This document shows, one piece after another, positions 17,457-24,957 of a DNA stretch of 64,000 nt. The translations under genes were made by a program, and so were the position numbers. The notes beneath the pieces are model-generated. The model had not been told where the DNA came from. It made no database searches and saw only the letters and a program-made list of their open reading frames with translations. The DNA comes from Tindallia magadiensis. GTDB lineage: Bacteria; Bacillota; Clostridia; Peptostreptococcales; Tindalliaceae. Positions within the stretch are counted from its first letter, which is position 1. Every line of letters begins with the position of its first letter. Location of the stretch: the NCBI RefSeq assembly GCF_900113635.1, contig NZ_FOQA01000009.1, positions 1 through 64,000 of the forward strand, in the 5' to 3' direction.

Positions 17457-17479
17457 TTTGATAGGATTAAGAGTAAAAA
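17439..17479 (+). repeat. 41-bp direct repeat, copy 1
   Basis: Begins ATCCACTACCGTTCCTAATT and covers the end and stop codon of the preceding gene. It matches 18578-18618 at 38 of 41 positions. The two copies enclose the MNT/HEPN pair. Confidence 0.9.
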
Positions 17480-17521
17480 AATACTTTTTTCTTCTGTTTC
17501 TTGAAACTTCCAGTCTCTCTC

Positions 17522-17706
17522 CTACAGATCATTCGGGAATGTCATCATTTCAATTTCAACAGAAATATGATCGCCTATTTTTGTAGATAACCATGCGCTG
17601 CCTGAAGTCCCGCCTGCCGAACCAATCCCTTACGGATATTTCCTGCCTGATCCGGTTTCACAAAAGAAGTCATTAGAAAGAAAACAGCGGGATAACCCGT
17701 TCTCAT
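17522..17706 (-). pseudogene. Possible frameshifted short gene remnant
   Basis: The minus strand carries a protein-like frame from an ATG at 17706, preceded by a GGGTGGG ribosome-like site. It runs about 44 codons to a TAG at an A-run (CTACAAAAATAGGCG). One additional A would continue into ISVEIEMMTFPNDL and a stop at 17522, giving about 61 residues. The composition looks coding, but I recognise no family. It lies between the two 41-bp repeats and may be cargo debris. Confidence 0.3.
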
Positions 17707-17824
17707 ATTACCCACCCAAAACAGGTAGGATATGTTATTATGTAAGTGTTAGGGTTCAGAATTCACTGACAGGCTCGATGCACCAAAGAAAAAGAAATCC
17801 AACAATGAAAGTGGAGAAAAAATT

Positions 17825-18115
17825 ATGCAAGATTATGTTTTGAGCAAGATAAGAGAAATAGGAGCAAAATTTGAAATAGAAAAAGTGATTTTGTTTGGAT
17901 CCCGGGCACGAGGTGACCATTCGAAAACCAGTGATTATGATATTGCTATTTTGGGAAAGGATATCTCACTTGCGGACCAGGCGTTACTTCGAGAAGCAAT
18001 AGAGGAAATTAACACACTCAAAAAACTGGATGTCGTGTTTATCGATGAGGATTTGGAGGACGAACTTGTAGAAAATATCCGAAAAGAAGGTGTTGTGATC
18101 TATGAACAGATATGA
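17825..18115 (+). CDS. MNT-type nucleotidyltransferase antitoxin (MntA-like)
   Basis: The 96-aa minimal nucleotidyltransferase has the diagnostic GSRARGD motif (residues 25-31) and the DYD pair of metal-binding aspartates at 37 and 39; a third acidic residue lies in LDVVFID. Members of type VII modules AMPylate the HEPN partner and so neutralise it. The gene overlaps the HEPN gene by 14 bp, as usual for these pairs. The whole module lies between 41-bp direct repeats, which suggests horizontal acquisition. Confidence 0.9.
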   Translation: MQDYVLSKIREIGAKFEIEKVILFGSRARGDHSKTSDYDIAILGKDISLADQALLREAIEEINTLKKLDVVFIDEDLEDELVENIRKEGVVIYEQI

Positions 18116-18503
18116 CAACAAACGAAGGAACTTTAAAAATGCTTTGGAACGATTAAAAGAGGCAGTGGAAGAGTTTCGACAAGAGGACTCCGGAGATGTT
18201 GTCCGCGATGGTCTGATTCAAAGATTTGAATTTACCTACGAGCTTTCCTGGAAAACTACAAAAGAATACTTGGAAATTTTGGGGATACCAGACAGAAACT
18301 CACCTAAAGCAGTGCTGAAAGAAGCGTATGCACAAAAACTGATTAACAATGAAGAAAACTGGCTACTTATGTTGAATGACCGAAATATGACTTCTCATGT
18401 CTATAAAGAAGAAATGGCAGAAGAAATAGCGGAAAGAATATCTAACTGCTATGTAAAAGAGTTTGAAACGCTTCTGGAAAGGCTTGAGCAGGAAAGTGAA
18501 TAG
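18102..18503 (+). CDS. HEPN-domain toxin (HepT/HI0074-like)
   Basis: The 133-aa all-helical protein belongs to the nucleotidyltransferase substrate-binding family. The HEPN ribonuclease motif Rx4HxY is intact: Arg94, His99 and Tyr101 in DRNMTSHVY. The FEFTYELSWKTTKEYL segment is typical of the HI0074 group. Active members cleave RNA, for example tRNA, and are inactivated when the partner AMPylates the motif tyrosine. The overlap with the preceding gene implies co-translation. Toxin activity is inferred from family and motif, not shown. Confidence 0.9.
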   Translation: MNRYDNKRRNFKNALERLKEAVEEFRQEDSGDVVRDGLIQRFEFTYELSWKTTKEYLEILGIPDRNSPKAVLKEAYAQKLINNEENWLLMLNDRNMTSHVYKEEMAEEIAERISNCYVKEFETLLERLEQESE

Positions 18504-18577
18504 CTTACCAAACGTGAAACCATGGGATTTTAAAAGGTGGCAACGACTATATGATCTAACGGATGATATTTTCGTCG

Positions 18578-18618
18578 ATCCACTATCGTTCCTAATTTGA
18601 TAGGAGTAAGAGTGAAAA
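18578..18618 (+). repeat. 41-bp direct repeat, copy 2
   Basis: Matches 17439-17479 with three substitutions. It lies 75 bp after the HEPN stop. It also supplies the -35 element of the likely signal peptidase promoter. Confidence 0.9.
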
Positions 18619-18625
18619 ATATGAT
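18597..18625 (+). promoter_or_regulatory. Promoter of the signal peptidase gene
   Basis: TTGATA (18597-18602), 17 bp, TATGAT (18620-18625). The -35 lies within the second 41-bp repeat copy. In copy 1 the equivalent -10 position reads ATACTT, a poorer match. Confidence 0.5.
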
Positions 18626-18731
18626 ACAATATAATCGATGATAAACATCGGTGGAAAAATTAAAAAGATAAGCGAACAATGACAGGGTCATAAAAACATC
18701 ATTTAAGAAAGAAACAGGTGAGATAATAACG

Positions 18732-19277
18732 ATGAATGAAGAAGTAGTAAAGGAAAAGAAAACATCCTCTTGGATGAAAGAACTGATTGAATGGGTTAAA
18801 ACCATTGTATTTGCTATGATTCTGGCTTTTCTTATTACCCGGGTGATCACCCCGGCTTTCGTAGTTGGTCCGTCGATGGAACCTACCTTTCATGACCGGG
18901 ATATGGTCATAGCCTTTCGATTAGCCTATTGGAGGGACTTGCCAAAGCAAGACGATATTATTCTTTTTCAATCAAGTTTAGCCGATGATCGAATCCTTAT
19001 TAAGCGGGTTATTGCCCGGGAAGGGGACGAACTCCTGATTAATGGGAGCCAGCTCTTTGTCAATGGAGAAGAAATTGATGAATCCTACATTTTAGAAGAA
19101 AATTTTTATGGTAATACGGATATAACCGTTCCGGATGGATCCGTTTTTGTTATGGGCGACAATCGCAATCGGAGCTTAGACAGTCGGAACGAAGAAATAG
19201 GCCTGGTTGATCAGGAGGAAGTTATTGGAAGGGTAGTTTTTCGCATTTTTCCCTTTACTCAGATTGGTACGATATAA
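18732..19277 (+). CDS. lepB: Type I signal peptidase
   Basis: The 181-aa membrane-anchored serine protease removes signal peptides from exported proteins on the outer face of the membrane. One N-terminal helix (about 22-44) precedes the catalytic Ser48 in GPSMEPTF. The general-base Lys91 lies in ILIKRVIAREGD, and the C-terminal box GDNRNRSLDSR is present. The length is typical of the short Gram-positive SipS type. It is transcribed alone behind a promoter that partly derives from the 41-bp repeat. Confidence 0.95.
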   Translation: MNEEVVKEKKTSSWMKELIEWVKTIVFAMILAFLITRVITPAFVVGPSMEPTFHDRDMVIAFRLAYWRDLPKQDDIILFQSSLADDRILIKRVIAREGDELLINGSQLFVNGEEIDESYILEENFYGNTDITVPDGSVFVMGDNRNRSLDSRNEEIGLVDQEEVIGRVVFRIFPFTQIGTI

Positions 19278-19281
19278 TCGC

Positions 19282-19351
19282 TTAACCTTTAACCTTTAAC
19301 CTTTAACCTTTAACCTTTAACCTTTGACCTTTGACCTTTGACCTATAACCT
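19282..19351 (+). repeat. Heptanucleotide tandem repeat
   Basis: Ten consecutive 7-bp units: six TTAACCT, three TTGACCT and one ATAACCT. Degenerate copies continue to about 19390. The array begins four bases after the signal peptidase stop codon. Confidence 0.95.
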
Positions 19352-19433
19352 ACTAGCCGCTACCTATCACTTATAACCTATCTGACCTATATCTATGATG
19401 TAAAGAAACGATCAATAGAAAGGATCCGATACC

Positions 19434-20258
19434 ATGTTAATTAAAACCTTGGTGGAAAATACCTGCGTTTCAGAGGACTTTCGGGGAGAACACGGACTGT
19501 CCTTATACATTGAATCAGGAAATCACCGCCTTTTGTTTGATTTAGGAGACAGTGAGCTGTATGCTGAAAATGCAAAAAAAATGGGAGTAGAGATCAGAGA
19601 GGTAGATACGGTGATCATTTCTCACGCTCACTATGATCATGGTGGTGGACTGAAACATTTTTTAGGACAGAATCAGCAGGCAAAAGTGTATATCAGTCCT
19701 TATGGCTTTGATGATTACTATGCCAGAAAATCAGATGGTGAGACGGTTTCCATTGGTATGGATAAAAGCATCGAAGCGCATCCACAGATTAGATTAACAA
19801 ACCAACATGAAATACTTAGCGATCATCTGGAAATTTTTTCTGGTGTAACAGGAAGAAAATTTTTTCCAAAGGGAAATTCGGTGTTGTTAAGAGAAAAAAA
19901 CGGGCTTCTGGTACCGGACAAATTTCTACACGAACAAAACTTGGTGATCAGAGAAAAAGGAAAACACTTCCTGTTAGCCGGCTGTGCTCATAATGGCATT
20001 GTTAATATTGTGGATCAGTATCTAAGCCTTTATGGCGATTTTCCGGATATGGTTATTGGCGGTCTGCACTTAAAAAATCATTCCACTGGCGAAGAAGAAG
20101 ATCCGGAAACCGTACGCTATTTAGGAGAAGCTTTGTTGAAGACCAATGCGCTTTACTATACCGGTCATTGTACGGGATCCGCTTCTTTTCAAATTCTAAA
20201 GGAAGTAATGGGTGACAAAATTCGCTATATGGCAACAGGTTCAGTAATAGAAGGATAA
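19434..20258 (+). CDS. MBL-fold metallo-hydrolase
   Basis: The 274-aa cytoplasmic metallo-beta-lactamase-fold protein has the metal motif HAHYDHGGG (about residues 63-71) and further ligand histidines in AGCAHNGIVN, GGLHL and TGHCTG. The opening LVENTCVSEDFRGEHGLSLY resembles the DHPS-type MBL group, related to methanopterin-pathway ribofuranosylaminobenzene phosphate synthases. In bacteria this group is mostly of unknown substrate. It is a single gene with an AAAGGA ribosome site, followed by a terminator and the parS-like site. Confidence 0.85.
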   Translation: MLIKTLVENTCVSEDFRGEHGLSLYIESGNHRLLFDLGDSELYAENAKKMGVEIREVDTVIISHAHYDHGGGLKHFLGQNQQAKVYISPYGFDDYYARKSDGETVSIGMDKSIEAHPQIRLTNQHEILSDHLEIFSGVTGRKFFPKGNSVLLREKNGLLVPDKFLHEQNLVIREKGKHFLLAGCAHNGIVNIVDQYLSLYGDFPDMVIGGLHLKNHSTGEEEDPETVRYLGEALLKTNALYYTGHCTGSASFQILKEVMGDKIRYMATGSVIEG

Positions 20259-20293
20259 GTTTCCGAGTTATATGCTTCAAACAATCTAAGTCA

Positions 20294-20325
20294 AAGATCC
20301 GTGCCTGAGCGGGTCTTCTTTTGTT
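20294..20325 (+). terminator. Rho-independent terminator
   Basis: Arms AAGATCCG and CGGGTCTT enclose an 8-nt loop, followed by a T-rich tail. It ends the MBL-hydrolase transcript. Confidence 0.8.
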
Positions 20326-20327
20326 TT

Positions 20328-20343
20328 TGTTTCACATGAAACG
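20328..20343. promoter_or_regulatory. parS: parS-like ParB-binding site
   Basis: TGTTTCACATGAAACG matches the universal 16-bp parS palindrome (TGTTTCAC-GTGAAACA) at 14 of 16 positions. It lies about 220 bp upstream of parA, as expected for an origin-proximal centromere site that nucleates ParB spreading. Confidence 0.8.
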
Positions 20344-20559
20344 GAAGCGTCCTATGGTAAAATATTCATATTCTCTGTTTTTTGTGGAATTTAATTCCAA
20401 GCCGGTGTAAAAAATGATAGAATAGACGGGAACGCTTAGGCAGTGGTTTTTATTTCGACAGGAAAGGATACCCAAAGTTTAAGCGATAAATAGTGTAATC
20501 TTATCTGAACAAAATGAACAAAGCGCGCGGCGCTGTTGTTCCAACAGGGAGGCGTTGTA

Positions 20560-21333
20560 ATGGGCATTTCCATAGCGATTTTTAATCAAAAAGGAGGCGT
20601 GGGGAAAACAACTACCAACGTAAATCTCAGCGCTGCATTGGCTTCTAAAGGCAAAAAGATTTGTGTGGTTGATATTGATCCTCAGGGAAACTCCACCAGT
20701 GGTTTTGGAGTTGATAAAAAGAGCCTGGAATATACCGTTTACGACGTACTGATTAATGAAATGGACATTCGGGAAGTGATTATTCCCACGGAATATGAAA
20801 ACCTGGATTTACTGCCTTCCAGCACACAGTTGGCAGGAGCTGAGGTGGAGCTAACGGGAATGAAGCGGCGTGAAGTAGTGTTAAGAAACGCCCTACAGAT
20901 CATCCGAGATGACTATGACTATATTTTTGTGGACTGTCCGCCTTCTTTGGGTCTTTTGACGATTAATTCTTTAGCGGCGGTTGATAGAATTTTAATACCC
21001 ATCCAATGTGAGTATTATGCCTTGGAAGGGGTTAGTCAATTGATGAACACCTACCAAATGGTAAAGAAAAACCTGAATCCTAATTTGTCGATTCAGGGTG
21101 TTGTCCTGATGATGTTCGATGGAAGAACCAATTTATCCATCCAGGTAGTAGAAGAAGTGAAAAAAGTGTTTCGAGGAAAAGTCTATGTCACGATGATCCC
21201 CAGAAATATAAGGCTGGCAGAAGCGCCTAGTCATGGTCAGCCAGTGATTTACTATGATCCTCGATCTCGGGGAACAGAAGCTTTTATGGAGCTGGCGGAG
21301 GAATTTATTGATTTAGAGGAGGGCGAATGGTAA
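20560..21333 (+). CDS. parA: Chromosome partitioning ATPase ParA/Soj
   Basis: The 257-aa deviant-Walker ATPase has KGGVGKTT near residues 11-18, a DIDPQGN switch and VDCPPSLG. It binds DNA as an ATP dimer and works with ParB to segregate the origin region; in spore formers it also regulates DnaA. The ATG at 20560 is chosen because AGGGAGG precedes it by about 7 bases; a longer TTG-started frame has none. A CTGTTG-TTC-CAACAG hairpin (20533-20547) directly precedes the ribosome site and could influence translation. It overlaps parB at a TAATG. Confidence 0.95.
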   Translation: MGISIAIFNQKGGVGKTTTNVNLSAALASKGKKICVVDIDPQGNSTSGFGVDKKSLEYTVYDVLINEMDIREVIIPTEYENLDLLPSSTQLAGAEVELTGMKRREVVLRNALQIIRDDYDYIFVDCPPSLGLLTINSLAAVDRILIPIQCEYYALEGVSQLMNTYQMVKKNLNPNLSIQGVVLMMFDGRTNLSIQVVEEVKKVFRGKVYVTMIPRNIRLAEAPSHGQPVIYYDPRSRGTEAFMELAEEFIDLEEGEW

Positions 21334-22217
21334 TGGCAGGACAGACAAAGAAAAGAGGTTTAGGAAAAGGGCTGGAAGCGCTTATTCCACATTGGCAGGA
21401 TGTTGAACAGGAAAACACTTCTGCTGAAAAAGATCAGATTCGGATGATTCTTAGGGAAGAAGTATTTCCTAACGAAAATCAGCCAAGAAAAGTTTTTGAT
21501 CCGGAAGCACTTCAGGATTTAGCCCACTCCCTCCGACAGCATGGCATGATACAACCTATTCTAGTAGCGAAAAAACAAAAGGGTTATATGATTATTGTAG
21601 GGGAACGCCGATGGCGGGCCGCTCAGGAAATAGGAATGGAAAAAATTCCCTGTATTGTAAAGGAATACTCGGAACGAGAACTATATGAAGTGGCACTGAT
21701 TGAAAATTTACAGCGGGAAAACCTGTCCATTATCGAAGAAGCCAACGCTTATCAATACTTGATGGAAGAATATCAACTAAACCACACCAGCCTGGGAGAA
21801 GCTTTGGGAAAAAGCCGGTCCTATGTGGCCAATACCCTGAGATTATTACAATTACATCCGCCTGTCCGTCAGATGGTGAAAGATGGTCAGTTAAGCGGAA
21901 GTCAGGGCAGAGCATTATTAGGCATTTCAGATCCGGAACTTCAGGAAGAACTGGCTCACCGGATCAAGGACGGAAAACTAAACGTTCGACAGGTGGAAGA
22001 ACTGGTTCGACAGGAAAATAAAAAGCAAAAAGCAAAACCAAAAAGCAAACAAAAACAAAAAGATCCGGAAGTATTGGCGGTTGAATCACGATTAAGAGAT
22101 TATTTTAGTACGAAAGTTAGTATTTCCAACAGCGGAAAAAAAGGAAAAATTGAAATAGAGTATTACAATCAGGAAGACTTAAATCGAATTTTAGAAATGC
22201 TCAATGCCACCGAATAG
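21333..22217 (+). CDS. parB: Chromosome partitioning protein ParB/Spo0J
   Basis: The 294-aa ParB carries the N-terminal RGLGKGLEALIP segment that stimulates ParA, the CTP-binding ParB/Srx domain with NQPRKVFD and GERRWRAAQ, the LIENLQRENLSIIEEA box, a helix-turn-helix (LGEALGKSRSYVANTLRL) and a C-terminal dimerisation helix bundle after a Lys/Gln-rich linker. The ATG at 21333 overlaps the parA stop and is 9 bases after AGGAGGGCG; the ATG at 21327 is too close. It should load on the parS-like site upstream of parA. Confidence 0.96.
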   Translation: MAGQTKKRGLGKGLEALIPHWQDVEQENTSAEKDQIRMILREEVFPNENQPRKVFDPEALQDLAHSLRQHGMIQPILVAKKQKGYMIIVGERRWRAAQEIGMEKIPCIVKEYSERELYEVALIENLQRENLSIIEEANAYQYLMEEYQLNHTSLGEALGKSRSYVANTLRLLQLHPPVRQMVKDGQLSGSQGRALLGISDPELQEELAHRIKDGKLNVRQVEELVRQENKKQKAKPKSKQKQKDPEVLAVESRLRDYFSTKVSISNSGKKGKIEIEYYNQEDLNRILEMLNATE

Positions 22218-22280
22218 TGTGGAACCTTTGTAGAAAAAAAGACGGTGAAGGATCAGCGAAGAAGCATTCGCTGCTTATCA

Positions 22281-22320
22281 AGAGACATCAAGAGATATCG
22301 AGAGACATCAAGAGGCATCG
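22281..22320 (+). repeat. Tandem repeat, 4 copies of a 10-bp unit
   Basis: Four units of AGAGrmATCr fill the gap between parB and the cysteine desulfurase-like gene, 27 bp before its start codon. Confidence 0.9.
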
Positions 22321-22347
22321 AAATAGGTATAGAAAAGAGTGAGGTAA

Positions 22348-23490
22348 ATGGTCTATTTAGACAACGCAGCCACCAGCTATCCTAAACCAAAAACAGTGAT
22401 AGAAGCCGTTCTTCGGCAGATGGAAAGCGTCGGAGGAAATCCTGGACGCTCTGAGCATCAGGGAGGATTGGCAGCGAGTCGGGTCATGTATGAAACGAGG
22501 CATACGCTGGCCACTTTATTAGGCGTAGCAGATCCCTTAAGGATTATTTTTACCAGCAATGCGACGGATTCTCTTAACCTAGCCATTAAAGGAACGCTAA
22601 AACCGGGTGACCATGTGATTACAACTTCCATGGAACACAATTCTGTCCTGAGACCGTTAGAAGCATTGAAAGAATCTGGTGTAGAGGTAAAGATTCTGGA
22701 GGCAGACACAAAAGGCATGGTGCAGGCAAAAGACTTTGAAGAAGCACTCCAACCAAATACCAAAATGCTGATCGTGACCCATTGTTCCAATGTAACGGGT
22801 ACGATTCAGCCCGTAGAAGCAATTATTGCGCTGGCTAGGCGTAAAGGGATTTTATCCTTGGTGGATGCATCTCAGTCTACGGGAAGTATTGATTACAACA
22901 TTCATCAGATGGACCCGGACTTATTGGCAGCACCGGGGCATAAAGGCTTATTAGGCCCTCAGGGAACGGGTTTTTTATACCTGAAAGAAGGGGTTCTGCT
23001 GCAAGAAATGAAGCAGGGCGGTACCGGAAGTCAGTCAGAAAATCTTCACCAACCAATAACCGTTCCGGATCGTTATGAAAGTGGAACGCAAAATGCCCAT
23101 GGATTGGCAGGGCTTCAAGCTGGGGTGGATTTTTTATTGAAAGAAACCATTTCGGCGGTTCAGGAAAAAGAACGGAACCATATTCAGCGTTTAAAAGAAG
23201 GCCTTTCGGTCATTAAAGGGGTAAAGCTTTACGGACCAGAGGATGTCCGTCAACAAGGAGCGGTACAGCTATTTACCCTCCGGGATTTGGATCAGACCCA
23301 ATTAAACTATTTACTGGATCAGTTGTATGGCATTTCAGCAAGAGCCGGTCTGCACTGTGCACCGCTGGCTCATAAAACCCTAGGAACCTATCCGGCAGGA
23401 GCTATTCGCTTTAGCCCAGGTTACTTTACAACAAGAGAAGAGATAGATCAAGCACTGGCGGCGGTACAACAGCTAGCCCTTGACTTCTGA
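22348..23490 (+). CDS. Cysteine desulfurase-family PLP enzyme
   Basis: The 380-aa class V aminotransferase of the NifS/SufS-like branch would transfer sulfur from cysteine, or act on a related substrate, through pyridoxal phosphate. The N-terminal YLDNAATSYPKP, the HNSVLRPL segment, the predicted PLP lysine Lys199 in APGHKGLLGPQG, and a cysteine-containing GLHCAPLAHK loop near 333-342 fit the family often found next to parB in Clostridia. No Fe-S scaffold gene is nearby, so the acceptor is unknown. GAGGT precedes the ATG. Confidence 0.88.
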   Translation: MVYLDNAATSYPKPKTVIEAVLRQMESVGGNPGRSEHQGGLAASRVMYETRHTLATLLGVADPLRIIFTSNATDSLNLAIKGTLKPGDHVITTSMEHNSVLRPLEALKESGVEVKILEADTKGMVQAKDFEEALQPNTKMLIVTHCSNVTGTIQPVEAIIALARRKGILSLVDASQSTGSIDYNIHQMDPDLLAAPGHKGLLGPQGTGFLYLKEGVLLQEMKQGGTGSQSENLHQPITVPDRYESGTQNAHGLAGLQAGVDFLLKETISAVQEKERNHIQRLKEGLSVIKGVKLYGPEDVRQQGAVQLFTLRDLDQTQLNYLLDQLYGISARAGLHCAPLAHKTLGTYPAGAIRFSPGYFTTREEIDQALAAVQQLALDF

Positions 23491-23537
23491 AATAAGTAAA
23501 GGGAAAAATAAGGAAAGAGGCAAAGGAGAAAGGATCG

Positions 23538-24059
23538 ATGATAAACTGGAATCAAATGATTGGTCATCAAGTAGAGATGTATCTGGGCATAAGCCTTATG
23601 GCTATTCTGATACTTTCGATTATAGTGATCGTGCTATGGATTAATTTGATAGCCTTCAAAAAAAAGTTTAAGCAGTTAATGAAAGGTGCCGAAGGGCAAA
23701 ACATTGAAACCATCATGCTGGACCAGCAAAAGGCAATGGAAGCTCATCACAAAACAGCAGAAGAAAATCGGGACAGAATGGAAGCCATCGAAGAACAGTT
23801 GAAGGATTGTGTTCAACGAGTGGGCATTGTCCGCTTTAATGCCTTTGACGATATTGGCAGCAGTCTTAGCTATTCCATTGCCGTTCTGGACGATCATATG
23901 AACGGAGTGGTATTAACCGGCATTCATGGTCGGTATGAATCCAGTAGTTACGCCAAAGAAGTAAAGCGTGGTGTTTCAGAACAGCATCTTTCGGTTGAAG
24001 AAGTAGAGGCGATCCGCATTGCCAGAGAAAAGCATCAACGGCAAGAGGCTCAGGCGTGA
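23538..24059 (+). CDS. DUF4446 family protein
   Basis: The 173-aa protein has one N-terminal helix (about 17-36), a coiled-coil stretch (about 60-95) and a conserved C-terminal module with VGIVRFNAFDDIGSSLSYSIAVLDD and GVVLTGIHGRYESSSYAKEV. This is the DUF4446 family, of unknown function, commonly encoded beside parB in Clostridia. A membrane-tethered cytoplasmic role is likely. Its stop overlaps the GTG start of the lipid kinase gene, so the two are translationally coupled. Confidence 0.88.
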   Translation: MINWNQMIGHQVEMYLGISLMAILILSIIVIVLWINLIAFKKKFKQLMKGAEGQNIETIMLDQQKAMEAHHKTAEENRDRMEAIEEQLKDCVQRVGIVRFNAFDDIGSSLSYSIAVLDDHMNGVVLTGIHGRYESSSYAKEVKRGVSEQHLSVEEVEAIRIAREKHQRQEAQA

Positions 24060-24937
24060 AAGCCTACCATGTGATCGTCAATCCCAATTCCGGTAATGGA
24101 AAAGGCCTTCCTGTGCAAAAAAAGGTACAGGAATACCTGGAAAGCCGAGGGATAGCCGCCCATTTCTATTTTACGGAAAAAGCCGGTGATGCCAGAGAAA
24201 TGGCGAAAAACCTGGTGCCGGAAACCGTTAAAGTGTTGGGCATGATCGGTGGAGATGGAACCTATAACGAAGTCTTAAACGGTATGACACCGGGAGCGTA
24301 TCCACTGGCTGTAATCCCGGCAGGTACGGGTAATGATTTTTGTCGGATGCTGGCCATTGACAGTTGGAAGAAAGCAACCGAAACCATGATCGAAGGCACA
24401 TGCCGCATGGTGGATTATGGAGAAGTGAACCAACACCGGTTTCTTAACGTGTATAGTACCGGCTTAGATGCCGCCATTGCCAATCAGGCGAACCAGTGGA
24501 AAGGTCGATACCCTGGCGCTTTCCTTTATACGGCGGCGTTGATTCGGCAGGTACGAAGGATGAAACGATATTCCTATGAGGTAATTTGGGATCATGGAAC
24601 ATACAAAGGAGAAGGTATTCTGGTGGCCATAGGCAACGGTGCCTATTATGGTGGTGGCATGAAAATAAGTCCCAGGGCCAGCCTCTTTGACGGAAAGCTG
24701 GATGTTTGTCTTCTGAAACCCTTAAGCCCATGGAAATTGTTGCTATTGTTCCCTACTGTATTTATGGGAAAGCATTTATCCTTTCAGGAAATCATTTACG
24801 TACAGACAAAACAGGTAAGGCTAAAGGTACAAGAAGAAGTTTGTGCCATGAATATGGACGGAGAAATTTATGAAGCAGTCCAGTTGGATGTTAGCCTGGT
24901 AACAGGTAAATTAGCCTTAATGATACCGAAAGACTAA
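24056..24937 (+). CDS. Diacylglycerol kinase-like lipid kinase (YegS/DgkB family)
   Basis: The 293-aa soluble lipid kinase has the family motifs VNPNSGNGKG near the N-terminus, the nucleotide loop GGDGTYNEVLNG (about 63-74), VIPAGTGNDFCR and the C-terminal MNMDGE. It would phosphorylate diacylglycerol or a related lipid with ATP at the membrane surface, recycling lipid from envelope synthesis. Translation starts at GTG overlapping the preceding stop (GTGA). Confidence 0.92.
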   Translation: MKAYHVIVNPNSGNGKGLPVQKKVQEYLESRGIAAHFYFTEKAGDAREMAKNLVPETVKVLGMIGGDGTYNEVLNGMTPGAYPLAVIPAGTGNDFCRMLAIDSWKKATETMIEGTCRMVDYGEVNQHRFLNVYSTGLDAAIANQANQWKGRYPGAFLYTAALIRQVRRMKRYSYEVIWDHGTYKGEGILVAIGNGAYYGGGMKISPRASLFDGKLDVCLLKPLSPWKLLLLFPTVFMGKHLSFQEIIYVQTKQVRLKVQEEVCAMNMDGEIYEAVQLDVSLVTGKLALMIPKD

Positions 24938-24957
24938 AAAAACCGGGAGGTTTTTTT

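Noticed and set aside
19282-19351. Heptamer array as a telomere-like or origin iteron element
   Set aside because: It lies between two ordinary genes on a circular-type chromosome region, has no neighbouring initiator boxes, and is one of several unrelated arrays.
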